Shown: piece by piece, positions 35,112 through 44,059 of the stretch
Position numbering within the stretch: position 1 is the first letter of the stretch
Layout of the letters: the number at the start of each line of letters is the position of its first letter
Source: CAZIAK01 sp964537035
GTDB taxonomy: Bacteria; Planctomycetota; B15-G4
NCBI GenBank assembly: GCA_964537035.1
Contig: CAZIAK010000014.1
Coordinates: 42,784 to 106,783 of the forward strand
DNA length: 64,000 nucleotides
Direction of reading: 5' to 3'
Position numbers and translations under genes: made by a program
Notes under the pieces: model-generated
The model's database searches: none
Seen by the model: only the letters and a program-made list of their open reading frames with translations
Told to the model about the DNA's origin: nothing

Positions 35112-36119
35112 GTGAACGCCCCGCTCCTGTCGATCTTGTTGCCCAGCTACAACGCCGCGACGACGTTGCCGGCCTGTCTGGCATCCATCGAGCGACAGAC
35201 CGAGAAGCGTTGGCGCTGTGTCGTCGTCGACGACGGCAGCTCTGACGAGAGCGCCAGCGTGGTGCACAGCTTCGTCGCCCGAGATGATCGGTTTCGTCTG
35301 TTGTCAGCTTCTCACCGCGGCCTGGTGGACGCCCTGTTGCTGGGAGTGAGTGAATGCTCGGGCCGGTACATCGCGCGCATGGACGCCGATGACGTGATGC
35401 GCCGGGACCGCCTGGCCCATCAGCTGCACGCGCTGCAGATGGACACATCGCTCGCTGCGGTGGGCTGCCACGTGCGCTTGTTTCCCAGGCGAGCGCTTAC
35501 CGAGGGCATGGTGCGCTACGAGTCCTGGCTGAACAGCATCCGCTGCCCGGACGACGTGCACCGCAACGCTTACGTGGAGTGTCCCGTGGCCCATCCCTCG
35601 CTGATGATTCGTCGCGAGGTCTTGCAGAAAGTGAACTATCGCGACCGCGGCTGGCCCGAAGACTACGACCTGATCTTGCGCCTGCTGGGCGAGGGGCACC
35701 GGGTGGGCATGGTGCCTCGGCGGCTGCTCGGCTGGCGCGATTCGGAGGCCAGGCTCTCGCGGACCCACGAGCGCTACGCGCAAGAGCGCTTCACGGTCTG
35801 CAAGGCCGAGACCCTGGCACAAGACTTCTTGCGCGGCGCCAAGGATTACGTGCTGTGGGGCTACGGCGAGACGGGCAAGGCCCTGCGCGCCGCGCTCCTG
35901 GGCCACGATTGCCAGCCCTCGCACATCGTCGAGCTGCATCCCGGCCGGCTGGGCAACGCCATTCACGGCGCGCTCGTGGTGTCGCCGGATGCCCTGGCGC
36001 AGCTGCTGCCTCGCAAGATCGTCGTCTCCGTGGCGGGCGAAGAGGCGCGAGCCACCATTCGTGCCGTGCTCGTGGGCCTGGGCCTGAGCGAGCTACGAGA
36101 CTTCGTCATGGCCGCCTGA
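35112..36119 (+). CDS. GT2 glycosyltransferase with C-terminal Rossmann-like extension
   Basis: 335 aa from a GTG at 35112. The GT-A fold is clear: LSILLPSYNAATTLPACLASI, VVVDDGSSDESASVV and the metal-binding ARMDADDVMRRD, then DYDLILRLLGEGHRV. From about residue 240 the protein adds a segment beginning DYVLWGYGETGKALRAAL, a GxGxxG-type nucleotide-binding start, running to the C-terminus (RKIVVSVAGEEARATI). The extra domain may be a remnant NAD-binding fold like those in sugar-nucleotide enzymes (inference). It probably transfers a sugar to a surface glycan. It converges on the acyl-CoA ligase gene with 13 bases between the stops. Confidence 0.87.
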   Translation: MNAPLLSILLPSYNAATTLPACLASIERQTEKRWRCVVVDDGSSDESASVVHSFVARDDRFRLLSASHRGLVDALLLGVSECSGRYIARMDADDVMRRDRLAHQLHALQMDTSLAAVGCHVRLFPRRALTEGMVRYESWLNSIRCPDDVHRNAYVECPVAHPSLMIRREVLQKVNYRDRGWPEDYDLILRLLGEGHRVGMVPRRLLGWRDSEARLSRTHERYAQERFTVCKAETLAQDFLRGAKDYVLWGYGETGKALRAALLGHDCQPSHIVELHPGRLGNAIHGALVVSPDALAQLLPRKIVVSVAGEEARATIRAVLVGLGLSELRDFVMAA

Positions 36120-36132
36120 GCAGGCGCCCCGC

Positions 36133-37839
36133 TCAGGAGGGCGGGTGGCTCAGCACCAGGGCGTTGTCCATCATCTCGCGCAGCCTGAATTTTTGCACCT
36201 TGCCCGAGCCCGTCAGGGGGAAGGCCTCGAAGTGCTTCCACAGCTTGGGGATCTTGAACGACGCCACCCGGCCGTGGAGGCAGTGGGCGAAGTCGATGGG
36301 CACCAGCTGCTTGTGGGGCTGCAGCATGACGGCGCAGCCCACCTCTTCGCCGAAGTGCTTGTCTGCCACACCGATCACCGCCACGTCGATCACGTCCGGG
36401 TGCTCGCGCAGGATGTTCTCGATCTCTGCGGGCGCGATGTTCTCCCCGCCGCGAATGATGATGTCCTTGGCTCGGCCCACGATGTAGAGCAGGCCTTCTA
36501 CGTCTCGCCGCGCCAGGTCGCCCGTGCGCAACCACTGACCGTCGACAACGGCCAGGGCCGTGGCCTCCGGGTCGTTGAAGTAGCCGAGCATGATGTTCGA
36601 CCCGGAGAGCCACAGCTCGCCTTCCTCTCCCGGGGGGACGTCGACGCCGCTCTCAGGGTCGACGATGCGCACGGAGACGCCGGGCAGGGGGCGGCCCAGG
36701 CTGCCGCAGCGCACGGACAGGTCGTCTTCAGGATTGGTGCCCGCTACGCCTGGAGCGGCCTCGGTCAGGCCGTAGGCGATGCACATGCCGTCGCAGTGCA
36801 GCTCGTCGATCACCGCCCGCATGAGCGGCTCGGGGCACGGGGCTCCGGCCATGAGGCCCGTGCGCAGGGAGCGGGTGTCAAAGCGCGACCGCTCGGGGTG
36901 GGCCAGCAAGGCCGAGAACATGGTGGGCACGCCGTGGATGATGGTGCAGCGTTCTTGGTCGACGAGCCGCAGCACCTGCTCTGCATCGAAGCCCGGCAAC
37001 ACGGCGATGCCCACGCCGTAGCTGTAGCTGCCCAGCACGGCCACCACGCAGCCGAAGCAGTGAAACAAGGGCACCATCAGGCAGGTCTTGTCGTCGCCGG
37101 TGAGCCTGATCTGGTCGCCCAGCTCCCAGGCGCTGGAGAGGATGTTGGTGTGACTGAGCATGACGCCCTTGGGGAAGCCCGTGGTCCCCGAGGTGTACTG
37201 GATGTTGACCACGTCGCCTGCGTTGCAGGCTCGCTCCCGGGCGGCGAGATGCGCGGCGCCCAGGGCATGCCCGGCAGCGACCACGTCGTCGAGGGACATG
37301 AGCGGGCCGTGGGCGGCGCCGCGCGTGGTGGGGAGCGGGCGGTCGTCCAGCAGCAATCCGTGGGGGACGGATTCGATCGGCGAGGCAGGCAGCCAGACCC
37401 GCAGGCGGATGCGCTCCAGGCCGAGCTCTCCATCGCAGAGGATGTCATCCAACAGCGCGCTGGCTTCGTTGCTGCCGGTGCCCGTGGTGTGCAGCACGGC
37501 GACGGCCTGGCTCTGACGGAGGACGTAGGCCACTTCGTCCCGCTGCAGGGCCGTGTTGACCGTGACCAGCACCGCGCCCACCCGGGCCAGGGCGAACTCG
37601 AGCGGCACCCAGTCGGCCACGTTGCCCGCCCACAGGGCCACGTGGTCTCCCGCGGCGATGCCCACGGCGATGAGCCCCGCGGCCAACTCGTCGACCCGGC
37701 CGTCGAGGGCGGCGAAGTCGAGACGCAGCTCGTGTCCCTCGCGCGCGAAATCGGGGACGACCAGGGCCTCCACGTCGCCTCGTTGAGTCGCGAGGTCGCG
37801 CAAGAGATCGCTGAGCGTGCCCTGCGGGCGGGGAGTCAT
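36133..37839 (-). CDS. long-chain acyl-CoA synthetase-like AMP-dependent ligase
   Basis: 568 aa. ANL-superfamily motifs are in order: the P-loop YTSGTTGFPKGVMLSH (A3), AYGLTEAAPGVAG (A5), GELWLSGSNIMLGYF, LRTGDLARRDVEGLLYIVGRAKDIIIRGGENI (A7-A8) and the C-terminal GSGKVQKFRLRE carrying the catalytic Lys (A10). It activates a carboxylate as acyl-AMP and then forms a thioester with CoA, probably a fatty acid. Its start codon overlaps the stop of the FG-GAP lipoprotein gene (37836-37839, ATGA), so the two are translationally coupled even though one product is cytoplasmic and the other exported. Confidence 0.9.
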   Translation of the reverse strand: MTPRPQGTLSDLLRDLATQRGDVEALVVPDFAREGHELRLDFAALDGRVDELAAGLIAVGIAAGDHVALWAGNVADWVPLEFALARVGAVLVTVNTALQRDEVAYVLRQSQAVAVLHTTGTGSNEASALLDDILCDGELGLERIRLRVWLPASPIESVPHGLLLDDRPLPTTRGAAHGPLMSLDDVVAAGHALGAAHLAARERACNAGDVVNIQYTSGTTGFPKGVMLSHTNILSSAWELGDQIRLTGDDKTCLMVPLFHCFGCVVAVLGSYSYGVGIAVLPGFDAEQVLRLVDQERCTIIHGVPTMFSALLAHPERSRFDTRSLRTGLMAGAPCPEPLMRAVIDELHCDGMCIAYGLTEAAPGVAGTNPEDDLSVRCGSLGRPLPGVSVRIVDPESGVDVPPGEEGELWLSGSNIMLGYFNDPEATALAVVDGQWLRTGDLARRDVEGLLYIVGRAKDIIIRGGENIAPAEIENILREHPDVIDVAVIGVADKHFGEEVGCAVMLQPHKQLVPIDFAHCLHGRVASFKIPKLWKHFEAFPLTGSGKVQKFRLREMMDNALVLSHPPS

Positions 37840-40118
37840 GGGAGCTCGAAGCGCGGCCGGCTCGCCACGCGCAGGGTGCCGTCGCCTTCGGTGACGCTCA
37901 CGGTGCGATCGACGGCCACGTTCTCGAAGACCTGGGTCGAGCCGCTGGCGGGCCAGAACACCACCAGCTTCTCGACCTGGGTCGCGGCGCCCAGGCCAAA
38001 GTGCAGCTCCAGGGGATTGCTGCCGAAGCTCCCGGTGGTGGGCAGCTGGCGGTGCACCGTGCGCCGGGTCGCGCCATCGATGATCTCGGCCGAGACCCGG
38101 GCGCCGAAACCGTCCCGGTTGCTGGTGACGCCCTTCAGGTCGATGGCCAACCAGTGCCTGCCGTGCCCCGGGTTGCGATACAGGGCGTCCCTGAAGGCGT
38201 CGCCGGTGTAGGCCCCGCCCATCTGCTCGAAGACGTCCTGGTCGCCGTCGTTGTCGATGTCGGCGAAGGCCACGCCGTGGCCCTTCTGCAGATGACCGAA
38301 GCCCCCGGCAGCGGTCACGTCTTCGAAGCGCTCGCCAGCGACGTTGCGGTACATCACGTTGGGGATCACGGCGGTGTAGCTGGGGAAGCCCGTGCCCAGG
38401 TAGAAGTCGAGCCAGCCGTCGTTGTCCAGGTCGCCCAGGTTCGTGCCCATGGTGGTGACCAATCGCTCCAGACCCACCGCTGCGGTCACGTCGTCGAAGG
38501 ATCCGCTGCCGTGGTTGCGCAGCAGGCGGCCCGACTCGTGCTCGTGGTCGAGCCCGAGCCAGCTGGCCGCGACCTCCTCCATGTCTTCGACGTAGCCAGC
38601 GCAGTAGATGTCGAGATCGCCGTCGTTGTCATAGTCCCAGAACCAGGCGCCGAAGCTCATCTCGGGGCGCTCGGTGTGGGCCACGTCAGCGATGTCAACG
38701 AACGTGTTCTCGCCGTCGTTGCGGTAGAGCCTGTTGGCGGCGAAGAGGTTGCTGACGAAGAGGTCCGGGTCGCCGTCCCCCTCGATGTCACCCCAGGCGG
38801 CGGCCTTGCCGTAGCGGTTGTTGGCCACCCCTGCGGCGCCGGCCACGTCGACGAAGTGGGCGCGACCGTCGTTGTTGAAGAGCTGCGAGGGGAAGTAGCT
38901 TCGGGCCGTGTCCTCGTTGGCGATGTAGAGGTCGAGGTCGCCGTCGCTGTCGTAGTCGGCGAAGGCTGCGCCCTGGGTGGGGTAGGCCTTGTCCCCCAGG
39001 CCGGCGGCGAAGGTGACGTCGGAGAAGTTCGCGGCGCCGTCGTTGAGCAGCAGCGAGTTGGGATGCATGCCCAGGTCGTCGAACCAGGCCCCGCGCAGCA
39101 CGACGATGTCAGGGTCGTCGTCGTTGTCCACGTCGGCGTGGAGCATGTTCAGGCCGCCGAAGAATCCGCTCAGGCCAGCGTCGGCGGCCCGCTCGGTGAA
39201 GCTGCCGTCGCCGTTGTTGGCAAACAGGTGCATCTCGCCCTGGTAGTCCCAGGTGGAGGTGAGCACGTCGGTCAGGCCGTCGCCGTCCAGGTCTTCGAGC
39301 ACGGCGCCGCCAGAGAGATTGAGCGTGTCGAGACCGGTCGCGCTGGAGACGTGGGTGAAGCGGCTGAACTCTGCCCCCGGCAAGAAGTGCTGGGGCTCGA
39401 TGCGCTGCTCTTCGGGGACGTCGTCGGGCCACTGGCCCAAGGTCATGGCCGCGATGTTGAGCAACCAGCGGGCGGTGAGCACCCGGGTCTCATCTCGCTG
39501 GGGATGGTTCAAGAACGCGCTGAACGCCTCGAGCGAGCGGGTCGACCCCAGGGAGTCCTTGTGGATGCCGTCCCCTTGCAGGGGCGCCAGGCAGGACTCG
39601 CCGGTGCGGCAGGCCACGCAGTTGGCGTTCTCGGCGTAGCGCAGCCAGGCCAGCCCGTTGTAGAAGTGCAGCAAGGCGGCGAGGCGGCCCCGGTCGTCTG
39701 GCCCTACGGCCTCGAGCACCTTGCCCGCGGCGTCTAGCGAGGCCAGGGCCTCGTCGGTTCGTCCCAGGCGCAACTGATCGGCGGAGATCTGCGCGTGCAG
39801 GCGAAACGTCCTGCGCGGGTCAGCGGTGTCGTCTCGCCTGGCCAGCTCGGCCTGCAGCTTGAGCAGCTCGCCATCCCCCAGAAAGCGGTTGTCGTGCATG
39901 ACCCACTCTGCGATGCGGCGCAGCTCGTCGCGCATGCGCTCGTGCCCCTCGGCCAGGGCGTCCACGGCGGTGGGGATGCCTGGCTGCGCAGAATCGAGGT
40001 CAGGTTCGCAACCCAGACAGAGCAGGCACGACACGAGCATCGCCACCACGGCGGACCCGCCTCTTCTGAACGGGGTGGGCTGCAGAGCAGGCACGGGCGA
40101 GTGGGGCGTCGCGGTCAT
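37836..40118 (-). CDS. FG-GAP/ASPIC-UnbV (CRTAC1) lipoprotein
   Basis: 760 aa. The lipoprotein signal ends VSCLLCLGCE (Cys ~37). Residues ~45-250 are helical, TPR-like (TDEALASLDAAGKVL), and include a Cys pair (NCVACRTGESC). Residues ~255-640 hold FG-GAP repeats with calcium-binding loops (DLDGDGLTDVL, DVDNDDDPDIV, DYDSDGDLDLY, DIEGDGDPDLF, DYDNDGDLDIY, DIDNDGDQDVF). The C-terminus is the ASPIC/UnbV domain (RDGFGARVSAEI, GFGLGA-type LELHFGLGAATQVEKL). Proteins of this type are surface-exposed and numerous in planctomycetes; their ligands are mostly unknown. It is divergent from galK, with 23 bases between starts, and overlaps the acyl-CoA ligase gene downstream. Confidence 0.9.
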   Translation of the reverse strand: MTATPHSPVPALQPTPFRRGGSAVVAMLVSCLLCLGCEPDLDSAQPGIPTAVDALAEGHERMRDELRRIAEWVMHDNRFLGDGELLKLQAELARRDDTADPRRTFRLHAQISADQLRLGRTDEALASLDAAGKVLEAVGPDDRGRLAALLHFYNGLAWLRYAENANCVACRTGESCLAPLQGDGIHKDSLGSTRSLEAFSAFLNHPQRDETRVLTARWLLNIAAMTLGQWPDDVPEEQRIEPQHFLPGAEFSRFTHVSSATGLDTLNLSGGAVLEDLDGDGLTDVLTSTWDYQGEMHLFANNGDGSFTERAADAGLSGFFGGLNMLHADVDNDDDPDIVVLRGAWFDDLGMHPNSLLLNDGAANFSDVTFAAGLGDKAYPTQGAAFADYDSDGDLDLYIANEDTARSYFPSQLFNNDGRAHFVDVAGAAGVANNRYGKAAAWGDIEGDGDPDLFVSNLFAANRLYRNDGENTFVDIADVAHTERPEMSFGAWFWDYDNDGDLDIYCAGYVEDMEEVAASWLGLDHEHESGRLLRNHGSGSFDDVTAAVGLERLVTTMGTNLGDLDNDGWLDFYLGTGFPSYTAVIPNVMYRNVAGERFEDVTAAGGFGHLQKGHGVAFADIDNDGDQDVFEQMGGAYTGDAFRDALYRNPGHGRHWLAIDLKGVTSNRDGFGARVSAEIIDGATRRTVHRQLPTTGSFGSNPLELHFGLGAATQVEKLVVFWPASGSTQVFENVAVDRTVSVTEGDGTLRVASRPRFELP

Positions 40119-40141
40119 GGGCTGATGGTAACGTGCGGGCC

Positions 40142-41167
40142 ATGAGCGAGAGCGTCGCTGTCTTCGCGCCGGGCCGGGTCAACCTCATCGGCGAGCATGT
40201 CGACTACGCGGGAGGCCTCGTCCTGCCCATGGCCATCGCACAGGGGACGACCCTCACCGGCGAGCGGGGCGGCCGCTGGGTCGAGCTCACCTCCAGGGCC
40301 TTGGGTGGCTCGGCTCGCGTCTCCCTTGATGATGTGGGGCGCGATCACCCAGGAGAGCGCTCAGGAGCGCAACCGGGCGGGCCCCCGTGGGCTGCGCACC
40401 TGGCCGGCCTGGTCGCGGCGCTTCGTCCTGCTACGGGCTATTGCGGCGTGATCGGTGGCGATCTGCCCGTGGGCGCCGGGCTCTCGTCGAGCGCTTCGCT
40501 GGGCGTGGCCCTGGCTCTGGCCACGGGCTTCAACGGGACACCCCTGCAGTTGGCCCGTGCCGTCATGGCCGCAGAGGCTCAGGCCCTCGGGGTGGCTTGC
40601 GGGCTGATGGACCCTCTCGTGGTGGCCGCCGCTCATGCCGGGCAGGCCTTGCTCATCGACTGTGCCAGCGAGGCTTTCACTCCCCAGCCCGTGCCGCCGC
40701 GCTGGTGCTTCTGGCTCATCGACACGGGAGTGCGCCGAGACCTGGGCCAGAGCGGCTACGCCGAGCGCCGCAGTGAGGTCGAGGCTGCCCAGGCTCGCAT
40801 CGGGCCCCTGCGTGGTGCGTCCCTTGCTGACGTGCACCGCCTGGACGACCCGCTCTTGGCCCGGCGAGCTCGCCACGTGGTCAGCGAGATCTCACGGGTG
40901 CATGCCTTCGTGGGCGACATGCAGAGTGAGGACATGGTCAGCGCTGGCGCCTTGCTCGACGCCAGCCACGAGAGCTTGTCCTGCGACTTCGCGGTCTCCA
41001 CTCCCGAGCTGGATGCCTGCGTTGCCCATGTCCGGGGGCTGCCCGGGGTCGCGGGTGCGCGGCTCACCGGCGCAGGCTTCGGTGGCTTCGTGTTGGCACT
41101 GGCTGCGCCGGGCACCCAGCTCCCGGGGTTCGCCGTGCAGCCCAGCGACGGCGCAGGCCTGGGCTGA
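40142..41167 (+). CDS. galK: galactokinase (GHMP kinase)
   Basis: 341 aa from the ATG at 40142. The galactokinase signature is present as GRVNLIGEHVDYAGG near residue 11, the ATP-binding loop as GDLPVGAGLSSSASLG, the catalytic Asp region as CGLMDPLVVAAAHAG and the third GHMP motif as GARLTGAGFGGFVLAL. It phosphorylates galactose at C1, or possibly a related sugar. At 341 aa it is shorter than the E. coli enzyme (382 aa). No other Leloir gene is adjacent. Its stop codon directly abuts the stop of the convergent kinase gene. Confidence 0.88.
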   Translation: MSESVAVFAPGRVNLIGEHVDYAGGLVLPMAIAQGTTLTGERGGRWVELTSRALGGSARVSLDDVGRDHPGERSGAQPGGPPWAAHLAGLVAALRPATGYCGVIGGDLPVGAGLSSSASLGVALALATGFNGTPLQLARAVMAAEAQALGVACGLMDPLVVAAAHAGQALLIDCASEAFTPQPVPPRWCFWLIDTGVRRDLGQSGYAERRSEVEAAQARIGPLRGASLADVHRLDDPLLARRARHVVSEISRVHAFVGDMQSEDMVSAGALLDASHESLSCDFAVSTPELDACVAHVRGLPGVAGARLTGAGFGGFVLALAAPGTQLPGFAVQPSDGAGLG

Positions 41168-43933
41168 TCAGTTGACCGACGACTGGGCCCAGGACTTGGC
41201 CTCCGTCGGCCTGTCCCAGGCTCGGTAGAGTTCGACAAGCCTGCTGGGGACGACCAGATCGGTCTGCTGATGAAAGAAGTCCGGGTCGCCTTGCAGCACT
41301 TCCCAGAGGTCGAGCAACACCTGCTCGGCCTCGGCCAGCTGGCCGCTGCGGGTGAGCACCGTGCCCAGCTTGGCCCGTGCGCTCAGGGCCATGAGCCCGT
41401 CGCCGTCAGCGAGGGCAGCTCGCCCCGCGATGACCGTGCGCAGCAGCTCTTCGGCCCGGTCGAAGTCGGCGGCGTCGAGCAGCGCCACGGCCAGGTTGTC
41501 TGCGGCCTGCAACGCAGAGGGATGGGCCGCGCCGTTGCGCTCGGTGAAGATCGCCAGCGCCTCTTCGAAACAGACGATCGCCCCGGGCACCTGGCCCATG
41601 TTCAGCAGGCAGCCACCCTTGCTGGTCAGGGTCACCGCCAGCAGGGGGTGCTGGGGCTCGAGCACGTCCCGGCGAATCTGCTCGGTCAGTTCGAGCACGC
41701 CCAAGGCCTCTTCGAAGTTGCTGCTCTTCAGCAGGAACGACCCGACCATGCTGGACAACTCGGCGATGAAGGCGCGATCGGGTGGCTCCCGTTGTAGCTC
41801 GACACCGATCATCTCTTGCAGCTTGCCCACCACGTCGGCGTTGGTCTCGACGAAGCGCAACATGCCGAAGTACAGCAGCTGGGCGCGCATGAAGACCGGG
41901 TCGTCTTCGGCGTAGTGGCTCGCCAGAATGAGCCGCGCCTCTTCCATCTTGGACAACGCCTGGAGCATGTCCCCCTGGCCCCGGTCGAGCTGGGCCCACG
42001 ACTGCAGGATGGTCGCGACTTTTTTGCTCTGCTCACCATTGAGCGCCCGCGCATCGGCCAGGGCTTCGGCGAAGAGTTCTTCGGCTCGACCGGGATGTCC
42101 TTGGCTGCCCTCGGCCCTGGCCAGCAGGTAGACCACCTGGCAGAGCGCTGCGTTGGGGCCCGTGGCTGCCGGGTCATGGAGCTGGCGACGGAGGGCCAGG
42201 GCTCGATCCAGCAAGGCGCTGGCGGTGCTGTAGTCGGCGAGTGAAAGGTAGACATCACCGAAGCCTGCCAGCAGCGTGGCCCGCACCTCGTCGTCTTCGA
42301 CTCCGGCGATCTCGTCTGAAGCCCTGTCGAGAGCCCCGCGGAGGGTCAGCTCGGTCCCGTCGAGCAGGGACCGGTCAGCGGGAGCCAGAACCTGCTGATG
42401 GTAGAACTCTGAGGTCTGCCGCAGCTGGTCGAGAGATCGCTGGGTCAGGGCGTGGGCTGCTTCGGTGGCGAGCTGTGCTTCGCGAGCGTCGTCTCGAGCC
42501 AGGATCGCGTCGGCCTGGGAACGCTCGGCAAGGGCTCTGTCTGCTTTGGCCTGGTCTTCTGCCGCCCGGGCCAGGTCTCTGGCCTGCAGGGCGTCTTGTC
42601 GTTCGCGTTGGGCTTCTGCGTGCGCTGCCAGCGCCACCTGCTCTGAGTCGCTGGCTCGTTGCTCTGAGGCCTGGGCCTGGATCGCCGCGTTGATGCTGAT
42701 CGACGTGGCAGCCACGAGCGCGACCAGGACCACCAGGCTCGCCGTGACCAGGGCCCGGTTGCGCTGGGTGAAGCGGGTCACCTGATAGACCAGGCTCGGG
42801 CGCCGGGCCGTAATGGGCAGGGCGTCGAGATAGCGCCGCACATCGCCTGCCAGGGCCGACGCGGACACGTAGCGTTGGTCCCGGTCCTTGGCCAGGGCCT
42901 TGGCCGCGATGATCTCCAGGTCTCCCGCCAGGCGCCGATCGAACGTGCTCAGTCTCGGCGGGCTGCGCTGGGTGATCACCTCGGCCGCCTCGGGAACCGA
43001 CAGGCCGCTCACGTCGTAGGGTGGCTGCCCGGCGAGCAGCTCGTGGAGCACCACACCCAGGGCGTAGACATCCGAGCGTGTGTCGACCTCGTCGGGGTCC
43101 GCCAGGATCTGCTCCGGGGACATGCAGCTCATGGTGCCGATGATCTGCCCGGCCACGGTCTGGGCGCTGACTCGACCCGCGTCACGGTCGCTCAGCCTGG
43201 CCACACCGAAGTCGATGATCTTCGGTTGACCTTCGGCGTTGACCAGGATGTTCGCCGGCTTCAGATCGCGGTGGAGCACGCCCCGTTGATGTCCGTGGTG
43301 CACCGCATCGCAGACCTCGGCGAAGAGCGTGAGTCGCTCCCTGCGCGAGAGGGATTGAGCGACCACATAGCGGGTGATGGGACGGGCGTGGGGCACGTAC
43401 TCCATGACGATGTAGGGCACCTGCCCGCGCTCGTCCTCGGGCAGCACGGCCGCGTACAGCTGGGCGATGCCCCGGTGGCGCAGACGGGCCAGGGCTTCGG
43501 CCTCGAACTCGAATCGCCTGCGAGACGCCTCGGAGCCCACACCCCAGCTCATGACCTTCAGCGCGACGGTGCGGCGGGGGCGCTCCTGCTGGGCTTCGTA
43601 GACCGTGCCCATGCCTCCGGAGGCGATCTCACGAACCAGGCGAAACGGGCCGATGTTCGCGGGCATGTGCGCGCCGGGAGCGGTCTGGGTGTCGCCGTGG
43701 GCCGAGGCCGGGCGAGCGATGGGTGTGGTCCCCAGCAGGCCCGTGTCCATGGTGCTGTGGTGCTGCAGCAGCTCTCGGACCTCGGCGACCAGCACGGGGT
43801 CAAGGTCTTGTCCGTCGAGCCAGGCCTGCCGGGTGCCCGGCTGTTCGGCCAGTGCGTCCCAGAACAGCGCTTGCACGACGGATGTATCAAGCGCGCCGGA
43901 GTCGTCGTCGGCGCTGGTTTCATCTGGGGTCAA
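41168..43933 (-). CDS. Ser/Thr protein kinase with TM segment and TPR domain
   Basis: About 921 aa if a TTG at 43933 is used; the start is uncertain and no good ribosome-binding site was found. The open frame runs to 44734, but that part is antisense to the TAXI gene. An N-terminal ~100 residues (VVQALFWDALAEQPGTRQAWL) are typical of this kinase group. The kinase domain has IASGGMGTVYEA, VALKVMSWG, HRDLKPANILVN, IDFGVARL and the APE-like MSPEQI. One membrane helix follows (ASLVVLVALVAATSISINA), then an Ala/Glu/Gln-rich coiled coil and C-terminal TPRs (LAVTLTSKGGCLLNMGQVPGAIVCFEEALAIF). Such Hanks-type kinases are abundant in planctomycetes. Substrate unknown. Confidence 0.88.
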   Translation of the reverse strand: MTPDETSADDDSGALDTSVVQALFWDALAEQPGTRQAWLDGQDLDPVLVAEVRELLQHHSTMDTGLLGTTPIARPASAHGDTQTAPGAHMPANIGPFRLVREIASGGMGTVYEAQQERPRRTVALKVMSWGVGSEASRRRFEFEAEALARLRHRGIAQLYAAVLPEDERGQVPYIVMEYVPHARPITRYVVAQSLSRRERLTLFAEVCDAVHHGHQRGVLHRDLKPANILVNAEGQPKIIDFGVARLSDRDAGRVSAQTVAGQIIGTMSCMSPEQILADPDEVDTRSDVYALGVVLHELLAGQPPYDVSGLSVPEAAEVITQRSPPRLSTFDRRLAGDLEIIAAKALAKDRDQRYVSASALAGDVRRYLDALPITARRPSLVYQVTRFTQRNRALVTASLVVLVALVAATSISINAAIQAQASEQRASDSEQVALAAHAEAQRERQDALQARDLARAAEDQAKADRALAERSQADAILARDDAREAQLATEAAHALTQRSLDQLRQTSEFYHQQVLAPADRSLLDGTELTLRGALDRASDEIAGVEDDEVRATLLAGFGDVYLSLADYSTASALLDRALALRRQLHDPAATGPNAALCQVVYLLARAEGSQGHPGRAEELFAEALADARALNGEQSKKVATILQSWAQLDRGQGDMLQALSKMEEARLILASHYAEDDPVFMRAQLLYFGMLRFVETNADVVGKLQEMIGVELQREPPDRAFIAELSSMVGSFLLKSSNFEEALGVLELTEQIRRDVLEPQHPLLAVTLTSKGGCLLNMGQVPGAIVCFEEALAIFTERNGAAHPSALQAADNLAVALLDAADFDRAEELLRTVIAGRAALADGDGLMALSARAKLGTVLTRSGQLAEAEQVLLDLWEVLQGDPDFFHQQTDLVVPSRLVELYRAWDRPTEAKSWAQSSVN

Positions 43934-44059
43934 GGCGGGGGGGCTCGCAGAGGCTACGGGGCCAGCATAGCTTGCTCGGGGCCCGCCCCGCCCGGCGGCT
44001 TGTGGCTCTGCCCGTCGCCGTGATCCATGATGGGCGTCAACCAGTGGAGAGGACCGACC

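Noticed and set aside
41160..41172. TGATCA palindrome at the galK/kinase stop junction as a bidirectional terminator
   Set aside because: The inverted repeat is only 6-8 bases and forms no useful stem; it arises from the abutting stop codons.
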